DNA of 64,000 nucleotides from Bryum argenteum (taxonomy: Eukaryota > Streptophyta > Bryopsida > Bryales > Bryaceae). The notes beneath the pieces are model-generated. The model was not told where the DNA came from and did no database searches. It saw nothing but the letters and a program-made list of their open reading frames with translations. A program made the position numbers and the translations under genes. This document shows positions 35,036 to 47,217 of the stretch, piece by piece (the stretch's first letter is position 1; every line of letters begins with the position of its first letter). The stretch spans positions 14,977,495 to 15,041,494 of the forward strand of contig CM073328.1 of assembly GCA_037043015.1 (NCBI GenBank), written 5' to 3'.

Positions 35036-35042
35036 CTTACTA
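34951..35042. repeat. (TA)n palindrome flanked by AGTAAGCTT / AAGCTTACT
   Basis: About 72 bp of alternating TA is bracketed by AGTAAGCTTA on the left and TAAGCTTACT on the right, so the entire tract is a perfect palindrome of about 90 bp that could extrude as a cruciform. It sits in the promoter region of the glucanase (start at 34856). Confidence 0.85.
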
Positions 35043-35912
35043 TTATTTTTATACTAAAAATCACAATTCGTTTCCTTTTAATTTGATTTAATTGTAACAA
35101 AGTAAAATATTTTCTCTGGCTGGTATATGGTGGCCCTAATTAGCTCTAATATAAAAGGCATAATTTTTACTTCATCAAGTCCGTGGACATAAAAAATAAA
35201 AATAAATTTGTTACAAGATTGCTGTCACCAACAAATACTGTTGAATCAATTTCTAGATATTAATGAGCAGATGCAAATTTGTTAAACCTCTGTGCATCTT
35301 ACAACTGCTTTGTGCCGTAAGACTAGATCCAAAAAGAAGTATCTCACTGATTACTTGTATACACAATTACACATTCTTGAATGTGCATCATCAAATGCTG
35401 TTCAACTATTTTCACTTCCAATCACTATCTACACTGCTAGTGTAAAACTTTGAATCCCACTTTGGGTAGAACACCACTTCAATGAGTCCTCTTTATAAAC
35501 TTTCGGTGCTGTGTGATTCGCACTCCACCTTCAATGGGACTCCACTTCAATAAGTCCGCTTTACAGACTTGCTGGAAACCTCAAAACTCTTGGATGATCT
35601 CAGTCACAGCTTCTCCGTTGTCATTTACATTTTCACGATGAATATACTGTAATGTATACATTGAAAGCACCCGTGGTAGATTCGGGACATCTACCAGGTA
35701 AATTGAGATAGCGGATTGTTTCCAGTAATTTAGAGCCTTCAACACTACAGGTTTGTATTCTGTAAGTATGTGATTTAATTCGTGAGGGGCTCCACAAACC
35801 ATGCACAGATTATCAGTTGTACTTTCAATGTACGTTTGATGTACTTTCAATGCTTGAGAGTGATTCGGATGCGAAAGATTTTGCACCGGTTGTCTTGCCC
35901 TCTAGTGATTGT
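35043..35912. other. Spacer / 3' region of the GARP gene
   Basis: No independent gene is accepted. A minus frame ending at 35581 contains LCMVCGAPHELNHIL, which loosely recalls reverse-transcriptase-associated zinc fingers, but it lacks an ATG at its head. Confidence 0.4.
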
Positions 35913-36726
35913 TTAAGAGAGCCCGAGACTCAATGTGGCTTCCTCGGGAGAAGAGGGGCACGGTAACTGGAGCTTAATCGGACTGGACATCCGGGTGGCC
36001 ATGGTGAGGTCCAGCTCGATGAGCTCCTCCACCGCTACTCTTTCAATCGAAGAAGATTCGCCGATAAACGATTCCAAACGAGGTGTATCTCTGCATCTTT
36101 CATGTGGCTCCTCCATCACAGGGACAAACTCATCACGAGTCTGCACCACCTCAACATTCTCAGGTTGCTTGAAAGCTTCTATGCTCTCTGTTCCTGCAGC
36201 TCCCGAAATCATTCCTTTCTTGAGCAATTCTAATGCCATGTGAACTTCGCGTGCTTCTTCTATACTTCTTTCATATTCGATGGAATTTGGTGTTGGATCA
36301 CCTGTATGTGTCAATGATTTGCCGATCCGATACATCTGTGCACACATGACAATCATAGGGTTAGATATAAGACAATGGAACTTAAAAAAAAGGGAAGCGT
36401 TCAGATAGTTGGGTATCAAACCTGAAGATGACTTTTAATATGAGCGATGGTGATTCCGGTCGTATTCATGTGCTGCAATATCTTCTACGGTGTCGCTTCT
36501 GCAAAAAAAGAGTGAAAAACAGTTAAAAAGAATGATGATGAGATAATCGCAAATTGTAAAAAGAAAGTAACAGAGAGTGAGTAAACAACTTACTATGGTT
36601 GCCGCCGAGCTTAATGACTGCTCGTACAAAGCTTTGATGTAGTTCTACTGTCCATTTCAGCTTGTCTGTGCTTGATCGCACGTAAGGGCGCACGTTACTT
36701 CTAGCACCAGGTGTAGCGCGGGCCAT
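35913..36726 (-). pseudogene. GARP (G2-like, Myb-SHAQKYF) transcription factor with in-frame stop
   Basis: Three exons fit well: 36726-36594 (ATG start; donor A|GTAAGT), 36498-36422 (acceptor TTTTGCAG; donor CAG|GTTTGA) and 36335-35913 (acceptor TGCACAG). Together they encode about 210 residues. Exon 1 gives VRPYVRSSTDKLKWTVELHQ and FVRAVIKLGG, exon 2 gives ATP-stop-KILQHMNTTGITIAHIKSHLQ, and exon 3 opens with MYRIGK; together this is the single GARP DNA-binding domain. The stop TAG (36485-36487) replaces the lysine of the conserved ATPK. The C terminus, TLSLGLS, is an LxLxL EAR-type repression motif, so the ancestral protein was probably a repressor. Phase matches at both junctions. Everything else is intact, so the stop is recent, polymorphic, or a sequence error. 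Confidence 0.8.
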
Positions 36727-39033
36727 CAAAAGCCATATTAACGTTCAAGAGTAGTGATTTGTAACCTAAGAGTGTTTGCGAGTATATCAAAGCTGGGCTG
36801 ATAGTGCTGCTCCAACAACAAACTGTGTTTTCGAGAATTTGAAGAGAAGGAATGCCAGATATCTCCGAAAGACAAGCTTTATATAGCCTCGAGCATGCTT
36901 CTTCCAGACAACGCAGTTATTGCAAACATTTCGCAGACATCCATTTGACATGGCATGCAAGTCACGTGCTTGCGTGATCATTACGCAATCACATTCTTCC
37001 GAGTCGTAATTGCTGATGAAGGTACCGAAGCTCATCGATAAACAACATATTCGTGATCGAGCCTCTACTGACAATCAAGAACCACAGAGTCAGCGGTCAA
37101 ATGGGAGGAGATGGATCGTGAGTGTAAATCCCCTGCATACCTTTTAGTTAGAATTGAAGACTGAAAATGGACTGTTTTTGTTGAATTCGGATGAGGATGT
37201 TACTTTGCGAGTGGGGGATGCTTTGTGTCACAAGTACGATCCAGTGGCTGTGGTCCTCCCTCGCTGACGGACGGGCGAGATAGCCGGTGCCGACATCGAA
37301 TGAGGACGGTGGTACCATTTGGCGATACAGACATTTGGGTCAATTACACAGACAACCAAGTCAACCATAAACAAGTTGGCAAGTTCGCAACAAAATTTCA
37401 CAAGTGATATCCAATTAGTGTGTTCCCTATATAATAGCTTTCTGAAGTGTTTTAGCATTGATAGAAGCTATTATAACAAAGATAATTTAGAGCTGATGAA
37501 TATAAGCATTCCAAGGAGCATTCCAAGAATTCGCAAAATGTAGTCAAAGAGGGAGGGTTGTTAAATGTAACACCCCTTTGAGTCCACATCCTTTTTCAAA
37601 GGACTGATTAAAGAACCTTGGCTAAAGGACGACCTCGGCTATATTCTATATTCTCAACACGTACAAGGAATTGAAGAGTTGTTTAAAACAATGAGGACAA
37701 TAGGAAGATGCCAAACAAAAATAAAGAAGAGAGAAGCTTTAAAAGATGAAAACACTAAAAATTGCTAAAAATAATGATGATAAAAAAATGCTCAAATGAT
37801 GATGAAGTGTGATAATAATGAAATAGGTACTTTGGGTCTTCATACGGAGAGGTGGGTGTAGGTAGCAGTCGCGTGTGTCTCTTGCCAACCGCGGAAGGGT
37901 GGAGGTCATATAGCAAGGGAAAGGAAAATGACGTTCACCTTGCTAAATGTAGTCAATCTTGTCCCTTTAGCCAATCCGTTGGAAATATCCTTAGAAACTA
38001 TACTAAACAAGTTGAGAGAATATCACAAGAAAAGTCAATTATGGAGTCTTGTGGCACTTAGCTACTCAGTTACTGTAGCCTTAACATGACAAAAAGCTTA
38101 CTTTAAATCAATGTGTTCTAAAGACACGACATGCATGTTAGATTTTTAGTGCATTTTAGATGTTTGGAGGTTGCCCTTGTAGAACTGGTAATTTTTTTGC
38201 TTAGGGCCCTCTGCTACTCACATACTAATTTGATTAATATGAACATATCTCCACAATAAAAATTTCAAAAAATCTCAAAAATAAATAAAGAATCCTACCT
38301 GCCTAGGGTGTGAAAACTAAAATTCACGTTAAAAACATCTAAAATTAAAATTTGACTTTGCAATTTGTTACACACACACCTTTTAGTATAGGAAATAGTT
38401 GGTAAAAATCATAGTAAAAAATGTCACTTTTAACTCAAAAACCTAGGTTGCTGGAAATGGTAAAAGACCATGTCTATACATTAACCTTTGCATAGGCATA
38501 TGTACAAGTGTGCATTGAGTTACTAAGTTCATGAGTTTTGATACCCAAGCATTTTTTTGCTTAGGAGAAACTACAACCTTCATTGAGTGGAGTTCCAACT
38601 ATGTTTCAAGGCACCATAGAAAAATGATAACCAAGTACAATTCTAAAGAGTACAACTTCATTTTGTAAGGAACACAAAGAAGAGTTGAAGAAACCTTTGA
38701 CACCAAAAAGTGAGTGCAAAAGCTAGGAGTTTGTCACAAGAGTATAAATCTGTATTAACATAATAATGAGGCAAACAACATCATTCTCTCCATAGAGAAG
38801 CCTACAAGTATAGCCAATACAGGAGAACAAGCCTAAGAAATCTCAAATATAAAACTTGACAACCTAATGATTTGAGTGACTCTTCATACTCAAGTAACGA
38901 TTTTCTAACCCATATATGTTCAACAACACTATCATCACAGGACTTCCACTATCCCCATTATGCAAATATACGTGACATAAGTATAATGCTTACAAGTGCA
39001 CGCTTGAGTCCGATGTCATGCGTTCTATTTGGG
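36727..39033. other. Spacer between the GARP and RDR genes
   Basis: 36740-37300 is probably the GARP promoter and 5' leader region; the frame at 36787-37074 (-) has many cysteines but no known motif. 37560-39000 is AT-rich with no supported gene. Part of 38150-38260 (GGTTGCCCTTGT) resembles 5365-5400, so a dispersed repeat is likely. Confidence 0.4.
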
Positions 39034-42000
39034 CTAATCAAGATTTCTCGGCGAAGGTGCCTCGACAGAACGAGCCTTTGCGGGCGCCTGGGCGGGTGCC
39101 TCTGCCGGGCGTGCCTGTGTGGGTGCTGGATCTTGTGCCGAGGCCTGTGCCTCTGCCGGACGTGCCTGTGCTGGGTGTGCGGGTGCCTGTTCCGGTCGGG
39201 CCTGTGCCCATGTCTGTGCCAGAAGTGCCTGTTCCGAGCCCTGTGCCGGACGTGCCTGTGCCTGTGCGGGGCGTGCGGGTGCGGATGTCTGTGCCGAGCC
39301 CTGTGCCGGTAGTGCCTGTGTCGGAAGTCCCTGTGCTAGACGTGCTTTAGCAGATCGATGCATGACGGCCGCTTCTTTGATGTCGAGTAGGACATCATAC
39401 ACAACCCAAGGAAAGCTCACAAGGTACACTTCACGTTTACCGATCTTGCAAGACCTCATGTGCTCAAAATGGTACGTCGCGTGATACCATGCCGATGCTT
39501 TAGCATACTTCGCGCCCTCATCTGTAGTCGTAGTAGGGAACCATCCCCTCGCCTCCTTGAGCAAAGCAGTAACAACAGTCTTGATACTCTCAACAACATC
39601 TCCTTTGTTGCGTGCAAGCTTTCCTGAGATTTGCCGTATGCTCCCACTTACAGCCTCACCCTCAGTCTCGATCCCATACTGGTCCATAATGGCAACGAGC
39701 TTTCGGTCGTAATGGCGCTTGTGAGCCTGGGCCTTGCGCAGAAATTCCTTGTACCCCTCCACCATCATGTCCGCATCGAAGCCTGCGACGATGTCCTCCT
39801 TCGAAACGTCCTCGGGTTTATTCTCCATTGTGGCATCCTTCACCTGCTGCCAGAGCTTCCCCAGTACTCCCTTTGATTTGTAACTGGCTTTGTCGGTCTT
39901 CTCCATGAAGTCTGGGAAGACATTTGGTCGCATTTTGGAGGCACGATTGCTGGTATTCCTGTTTTCGGGAAGTCCACCGCTTGCGAGACGAGATAGGCAA
40001 GTTCCTTACACTCATAGCTGTCTGCCATGTCTGGCTGAGAGTCTGCGTACACTGTGTGCGCGTTCGAAATCTGTCCCAGGTTGTCACTCCACATGTAGTT
40101 TACGAAAAAATCTTGGATATCCTGCATTTGCACAATATTCTTATGAGCTAAATGTACATAAAGAGGTTAGTATTCATTTAAAGCCCACTTCAAACAAAAC
40201 TAGTAGTATAGTTGCTTGCCTCAACTGTCACTGGATGATCAAGAGTGGCTGTCTTTACGGAACTGTAACCCATGGGCTCTACATTGTTCTCCGGGATCAG
40301 GTCTTTGTTCCAGCTGACGAAGTAGTGATCACCATCCAAGTCGCTTCCGGAGCACTCATTCGGGTGTGGCCTGCGCAATCGATCCACCGCAACCCAAAAT
40401 TACACAAATACTAACGTGAACCTCAATTTAAAGAAATATAGTACTTAGCAAGCTTATTATGGCATAGAAATGGTCAGGTGAGTTTGAAATAGGGAAACAA
40501 AAACTACCTTCTGCCCTTCTGGGGAAACACCAAGCAGTCTACCATGTGATAGAGACCAGGAACGTTTACAGCTTTTAGTTTCCGGAGATCTCCAGGGTGC
40601 AGGCATGGATTCTTCGCAACAATAACCCACCCTTCCACCACACGCGTTTTAACACCATCCCCCACATCCCGTTTTTCAAAGTTTTCTAGACCATCTGTCA
40701 GTCCTTGTTTCCTGCCACGAGGCGCTGTGACTTGAATGAACACTTCGCCATACTCCAGAGCTCTCGTTTCGTCAAGACATCCCATCAATAGTCGGCCCTT
40801 CGGCTCCAGAAGATGCGTGCGTGTGCGGAGCTCTACTAACTTGGAACCTCGAAATGCTTGCAGCATCATCTTCACGTATGGCTCCTCTGGCTTAATTCCG
40901 TTTGCTAAGATCGCTTTCAATCCCTCAAATAACTTACCCCCATGACTCACCTGCAAGATTAGACAGCAACAAGAACCAACAATTAAGAACTCGTGCAGTA
41001 GATAGAAACATAAAATGAAGTAAATAAAGAAAGTGAATTCAATGAATTCCAGAGGAGAGTAATAGAGGGAAAAGAAACTGCTCTAGACTATGTTAACATT
41101 TGACAGGATAGAATAGGTGAATGCTTATTGCTTAGCATATGGTTTTCACAACCACTTGCACATTACTTGCAAAATGGCATCTCAGAATGACACATGAATT
41201 AATAGCAATATGATAAACTTGAGGTAAAGTAGAGAGTTTAAGTTTATAAAAAGCCTTAATGGTAGTTCATTCTTGACACAAGCCATTTGTAAGACACCAT
41301 GTAATATCACACTTAACACAAATGATTGTTCAGTGCCATTTGCATCTTTTGAGTGGATCACTGTAGTAGTTTCTACATTCTCTAATTCGTAAGTAACACA
41401 TTACACTTGGCATTGCAACAATGGGAGTGATGCAACGTACCTGAAGAACGTTAAGTGCAACATCGGTATTGTTCATCATCTCATTCAACTTCGTCACCAA
41501 CAGCTGTTGCATGCGCTCAAACACTTCGGTCTTGATCCCAAGGGTAGCAAGAAGCATAATGATCTGCCGGTTCAAATACGAGGGCATAACGCGAGACACC
41601 GCAAGAATCTCAAGGTTCACATGCTGGGAAACGAATTTTCTCATACTAGGACGCACCGAGAGCTTGTCTGTCGATTGAGGGTCCACAGCCACGACGCCCT
41701 TGCATCCTCCATATCGGATTTGAAACGCAGAGGGAACCACACCATTCTGTATGTGGTTGGGATTTCGCTTCCTATATAACTTTGCAACTTGAGCAGCAAA
41801 TGCAGGGGAGATTTTGCCGATGCCGTCAGAGAAGACGTACTCCGTGTACCCAAACTCGTCTTTTGTTTTGATATCGGGAATGGGTTGCACCTCATCCTTT
41901 GGAACTGAGAGTGTTGGTATGGAGGAGGAGAAGCACTGCCCCATCCGAGCTGCACATTTCGCTACGTTGCGTATATTACTAAAGTCACCCATCCAGTTCC

Positions 42001-44054
42001 GGATGTCTTGCGCTGAACAGTCCGGGCCTGATGCGAACATCCATAGCGACTGCTCCCTCAATTGGCTCGATGAAAACGCCAGAAACTCGTACCTGCAACC
42101 AGACAGGACAATAGAGGCTCAGAGGGTTGAGCAATATCGCACGCACCAAATGCAAGGATTTTCAGTTTTGTTGAATCAGCAGAGTAAAAAGGAGGAATCT
42201 TCTCAAGTAGAGGGACCAAAGGGAAACTACAACAGATAATGTAGTTTAAGACAACATTGACATGTTGAATGGCTAAGAGATCGCACATATGAGCTATGGA
42301 AGAAAAACCGCCAACTAAGATTAGGCATTGAGCTATGGACCTCATGACCTAAATGGCCCAAGATTTGAGCAAAGTGTAATCCATATCATGTCTGTATGTA
42401 AAAGTGGCTGCAGGTCAAGGTTGATAGATGAGTGTTACCTGAGACCATAGAACTCGAAGCCTTCATTCAGAACTCTTCTTATTCGGTGGTAAAGAGGCGA
42501 CTTTCGGATATTTGCAGTGTTTCGGGCAACGCCTTTTACCCACACTGTGAGGTCGCTCGGGTTGAGTTTCCCGAAGTTCTCATCGCAGAACGACATCCGC
42601 GCGAATCGATGAGCATGAATAGAGTAATGGCGAATTACGCGGTTGTTGGCATCACCAGGAGAATCCATGAAGTGGATCTTCGTAGGAGTGACAAGAACGG
42701 AGAGGATCCGGAGACCATCAGATTCAGGAGCAAATGTCCTCCCCTCGAGCATTTTCCTTTCTTCCTCGAATTTCTTCACAGGATCGAAGCATGGACCATC
42801 AGCCTCCTTAATCTTGTTCAGAATCCTCTTCGTGGCTTCAACAGGAGTTTTGTCGGCTTGAAGCAAGCTATAGAAGCCGTAGTCAAGCGTTTCTCCCAGG
42901 AGTTTCGACGTCTGAACGAGATGGTTCACTTTGTACAGCACGTAGATGTCCAGGTTCAGTTTTTCCCGTTCCTGTGAGAGAAGCAGTACAGGCACCAGCT
43001 CCTGTGATGTGACGAACGTTGGGCCCTGTTTGAGAGTGATGAGGTGGGGTGGAGGTGGGTGAACCGACTTCTTAAACCCTGCAAGCTTTTCGAGAAGGAG
43101 TAGTTTGTCGCTTGATGTTCGGTTGGATGCTAGCACGACTAGATACGCCATGCACTGTCCTATGCTTTTCTTCGGCGTGATATCTTCCGTTCGAGCCCAA
43201 GCGTTCAGTTTCACTTGTTCCACTTCCCTTGCAGCTAGGTCTGTATCCGGAAACAAAAAGTGTCCCAAGCTTTCCTCAGACAGTTCGGTAGTAACTGTCA
43301 ATTGCTTATAGATGTGTGGTGGTTCTTTCAACTGCGCACAAAACTTCACCATAGTGAGGACAAAAACTTGTGGACTTACAAATCTAGAAAACAAAAGAGA
43401 GATAGTTAGATTCAACTACTTGCCTGCAGCAGGAAGGCCTGCGTTGCGTGATGAGTCACATCAACAAGCCTCACACTCTCGATCGTGTCATAGTCGCTCT
43501 CCATTTTGTACTCGTGCTTCGTTTCATTGAGCACTACTTGGAACAGGAATTGCAGTTTCGAGCGCGAGAAATCGAACCAAAGTTGCACTGTTGGCTCTGA
43601 TTGCCATTGCCAACACACTTGGGTTTTGGAGACGACATTGCCGATGTATAACTTGCTCTGATCAAAACCATCCAGCACACAACAAAACAAAAGTTACAAA
43701 GGGTCATAGCCAGCCCTAGCGCAAGCTCAAGCGTTGTGGAGTACATACATATTTCCAAATGTTGGGAGAATGGAGAAGCTCCAAGTTGCGGCTCCTATAC
43801 TCGACGAAGAGCTGGTAATTGAGTAGTATCAATTTGCCTTGCTTCCCGAGCTTCACAGCTTTAGCAGCATCCGCGTCGGTCTTGAATTGGACGAAGGTAT
43901 CACCAACTTCAAAAGTTACGTCCACGTATATATCCCGGATCCTACCCTTACCGACTGCTTTCTCCAACAATTCTTCGAGCATATCTTCGATCTGTTGGCG
44001 TTCGAGCGATGGTGGGTAGTTCCATACGCGAACATTACGACGGTTGGGCTCCAT
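39034..44054 (-). CDS. RDR1: RNA-dependent RNA polymerase, RDR1-like, seven exons, one frame break
   Basis: It would make double-stranded RNA from RNA templates for small-RNA silencing. Exons (minus): 44054-43749, 43657-43420, 43366-42439, 42092-41441, 40950-40508, 40370-40220, 40121-39034; phases agree at all junctions (exon 2/3 border least certain). The intron after exon 6 starts with GC, a GC-AG intron. Exon 1 encodes an RRM-like region from MEPNRRNVRVWNYPP. Exon 4 has FSDGIGKISPAFA, exon 6 the catalytic PHPNECSGSDLDGDHYF (Asp triad at about 40328-40342); the CSGSDLDGD form points to RDR1. Exon 7 has AVDFPKTGIPA, PDFMEK and SFPWVVYD, the usual end, followed by about 104 extra residues rich in Ala, Gln and Pro (39034-39350). 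In exon 7 the frame slips by one base at an A run (39933-39936), between PPK and the MRPNVFPDFMEK continuation. Otherwise intact. Confidence 0.9.
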
Positions 44055-44234
44055 CTTGAGCACACTGCAAGGAACACAAAATAATTTACGAGTGATTAGT
44101 GCGAAATGTGAGTAGTGTAATGGTCTAATCTTGAAAAAAAATGGTGTCACAGTGCACTGTAAGTAGATGTGTGGAGAGAATCTGAATGTCTAGTTGCTTT
44201 CTAGTCTTTGCACTAGTTGCTTTTTGGGTGCGAC

Positions 44235-44796
44235 TGTAATACCGTAAAAGCGTAAACCCCAAAGATGGTGGTAGAGTTTAGCGCTCGTTACAATGACTCA
44301 ACTACGTCGAGAAGCAATTTCTATCAGTTCCCATCAACTGCGTCGAGAAGCAATTTCTATCAGTTTATATACCGTAAAGGCGTAAACCCTAAAGATGATG
44401 TTAGAGTTTAGCGCTCGTTACAATGACTCAACTACGTTGAGAAGCAATTTCTATCAGTTCCCATCAACTGCGTCGAGAAGCAATTTCTATCAGTTCCCAT
44501 CAACTGCGTCGAGAAGCAATTTCTATCAGTTTATATACCGTAAAGGCGTAAACCCTAAAGATGATGTTAGAGTTTAGCGCTCGTTACAATGACTCAACTA
44601 CGTTGAGAAGCAATTTCTATCAGTTCCCATCAACTGCGTCGAGAAGCAATTTCTATCAGTTCCTAACAACTACGTCGAGAAGCAATTTCTATCAGTTTAT
44701 ATACCGTAAAGGCGTAAACCCTAAAAATGGTGTTAGGGTTTAGCGCTCGTTACAATGACTCAACTCCGTAGAGAAGCAATTTCTATCAGTTCCTAT
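44235..44796. repeat. Higher-order tandem repeat upstream of the RDR gene
   Basis: Four large units start at ACCGTAAARGCGTAAACCC (44241, 44371, 44537, 44703), 130, 166 and 166 bp apart. Inside each are 2, 3, 3 and 1 copies of a 36-bp unit containing GAGAAGCAATTTCTATCAGT. The spacing difference equals one 36-bp unit, so both levels have changed copy number. The array begins about 185 bp upstream of the RDR start. A single diverged unit precedes truncated copy C at about 62885. The short frames it produces (SNFYQFPSTASR) are artefacts. Confidence 0.9.
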
Positions 44797-45949
44797 CTAA
44801 TTGCTTGGATCGGCATATATAAAATCCCTTCAAATGCTCCTTACAAAACTATTTGACCAAGAAATTTTATCAGCCTACTACCCACTGCGTCCTAGTGCGA
44901 AAGGTCATAACCTAAGCCTTCTTAAAGAATTTTGTACCAAACTTCGTCTTTTTCTTCCCTCTGCTTGCCTCTTGGCTTGCCTACTTGCAACTTCCCTACT
45001 TCTACACAAAGCTCTTAAGATTCACAAAAACAATTGCCGTAACTAAAAGTAATATAAAAGAACTCAAGAGAGTTTTGTTTGCCACTCACTAAGGCCGTGC
45101 TCACTTGTTGAGGCCGCCAACAACTAGTTGATGCTATGCTCTTATAAAGTTTTGGAAAACACCAAAAGGCCCTCTTATACAAAGGCTTATGTAAACTAAG
45201 TGCGTACGCTAACCGTAAGTGTTTGATTTTATTTTGATTGCAATTTTTTGAATGACATGTCTTTATTGCTTTTATTCTTATGCCTTCATTCACACGGAAG
45301 AAAGAAAAGAAAAAAAAAGATAAAGAAAAAGAAAATAAAAATCAAGGTCTTAATATCTAGGTATTGGAGGAGTGTAACTTTGATTTAATAGGGGTATGTT
45401 CACCCTTTCCTATTGTTTTGAGGATATGGAATTATTGAAGTTATCGTCAATTCAAAGTTGAGTAAACAGTAATTTAACCCTAAAGATTAACAATCTAACA
45501 ATTCAAATTGTATATTATTTTTCCAGCAATGTTATTTACAAGTGTGTGGTACTAGAGCAATGGCAACTATCAACTCCGCAGCTATGGTGAAACCACCTTT
45601 AAGCGGGCACCTACCTAAAGGCGTGCACCCAAGATTCTTTCTTTTATAAAGATCTAACCTCCCTTGCATGTACCTCATGCAAACATAATTAGGGTGCCCG
45701 CCTTTAGGCTACTGCTTCTAAAAATTGTATTTAATTATGTGTGTTTTTTTTAAAACCACAAAAATAGGGAAAGTAAGCCTTTTCCTATTCCTCATCCCTG
45801 AAAAATAGTAACCCACTCATTTCACTTTCCAATTATATAGATTCCCTCAATTTTCCTTAAGTGCACGACAATAGGTGGTTTCACCATAACCCATAATCAC
45901 CTCATCTAAAGCATCCAATTACTCCAGCAGCAAGATCAACGTTCCCTTT
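44797..45949. other. Spacer
   Basis: AT-rich, no gene supported. A TTAACCCTAAAG motif at 45475 resembles an eroded TTAA-family terminus. Confidence 0.4.
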
Positions 45950-46924
45950 AAGTCAAGCTCCAGAGATCAATAGGGTATGTGCAGCGTTTGTGGAAATAGT
46001 ATTGGCAAACCATGTCTTCTTGCAAAGTCTCACTCCCCAAGACATTTTTGCCATGAACTGTGTCTCCAAGTCGTGGAGAGCATGATTCGCCGACAATGTC
46101 ACCACCATTGCACATGCTCGCCGCTATGAGAGTGGTACTTTCCACTATTCTTTTCAATATTCCAAGGAATGCTATGTATGGTTGGGATGTGGCACGCCAA
46201 ATGAATGCAGAATACTCTAACTTCCACATCCTTGATCCGCAAGCTCCCTTCCTTCCTTAGACCATGTGATCAGAGCATTGAAACTTGAGTCCTGCATTTG
46301 CAACCCCAAACAATATACAGGTGCTTTTCTCCTTAACTTACTGGCGAGTTTAGGAGGCTTCCTGTTGATTACGGCATGAAGCTCCTTAGATGGGGGCATA
46401 AAGACTGCCACCAAACATGACTTCGACTAGTTGTCGGATGCTCAACTCGTACCGGCCATGGTTGGTGGTGACGAACCTGCTCACAAAGGTATTCAAAAAA
46501 CTTCCACCAGTTGAAGGTAGACCGTTACTTAGGAGAGCCACCATCTGAAGCTGCATACATCTTTTATAATCCTCAATCTTTTATCATGGTCGACGACAAA
46601 GTCAACACTTACAAAGTACTTATCTTCAAAGATCCGTTTGAAGCAAAGCTTGCTGTTTACGACTCATCAAGCTCCAACAAATGGCAGACTATACGTGATA
46701 TTCATCCACTTGTGCGTCCTTCGCTTGGGTCAAGGATCAATCTAGCTCAGTATCTCACCAAAACAGAACAAGACATAATTATAATGTATGCAGTTGCCTG
46801 CACACGGGGTGTCTGTACTTGGCGGATACACAAGAAGATCTTTACATGCACAAATATACGGCTATTTGAAGTGGATATCGAAACAGGGGAATGCAAGCCG
46901 TATACAGGGGAATACGGGGAATAG
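45950..46924 (+). pseudogene. Kelch-type F-box protein pseudogene, copy 1
   Basis: F-box proteins are substrate receptors of SCF ubiquitin ligases. The start reads an F-box-like SLTPQDIFAMNCVSKSWRA in one frame, followed in other frames by TTIAHARR, WLGCGTP and, in the longest intact piece (46511-46924), SFIMVDDKVNTYKVLIFKD then KLAVYDSSSSNKWQ and CTWRIHKK, typical kelch/F-box-associated strands. At least three frame changes and stops separate the pieces. A homologous, also broken copy lies inverted at 53071-53960. The last piece is clean for 137 codons, so decay is not very old. Confidence 0.6.
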
Positions 46925-47217
46925 GGGCAATGGTTCGTGGGAGCTACTAAGGTAAATACCGTTTTTTTTGAGACAAGATGATCATTTTGAGACTTTTTCC
47001 TTGTAGTAAAACTTTAGCATTTAATTTGAGACACTCCGGACTATCTTATGGAATTTCTAAATTTACATTATTACGAGGTCGACGATATAACCTTCCCATG
47101 TATAATAAAAAATTCAATTATAAATATAAAATCAAGTGAAGAAATCAATAAAAATATAAATTTAAACATTAAATTGAGACTGTAAATAGTCTCAATTTAA
47201 CGAATATGGCCATAGAA
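46925..47217. other. Spacer
   Basis: AT-rich; contains TTGAGACTGTAAATAGTCTCAA, a short inverted repeat at 47172-47193, and no gene. Confidence 0.4.

Noticed and set aside
35103-35460. Possible promoter-associated ORF 35263-35445
   Set aside because: Short, no motif, and no coding-like composition.
35581-35886. 101-codon minus frame with CMVCGAPHELNHIL, possible LINE zinc finger
   Set aside because: It begins without ATG, sits in the likely 3' region of the GARP gene, lacks the final cysteine of such fingers and has no neighbouring reverse transcriptase.
39018-39484. Plus-strand frames rich in VPxVPVP or CAGRAC repeats
   Set aside because: They are antisense shadows of the repetitive RDR tail.
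44395-44743. Two near-identical 60-codon frames (SNFYQFPSTASR repeats) as a small gene pair
   Set aside because: They arise solely from the tandem DNA repeat upstream of RDR.
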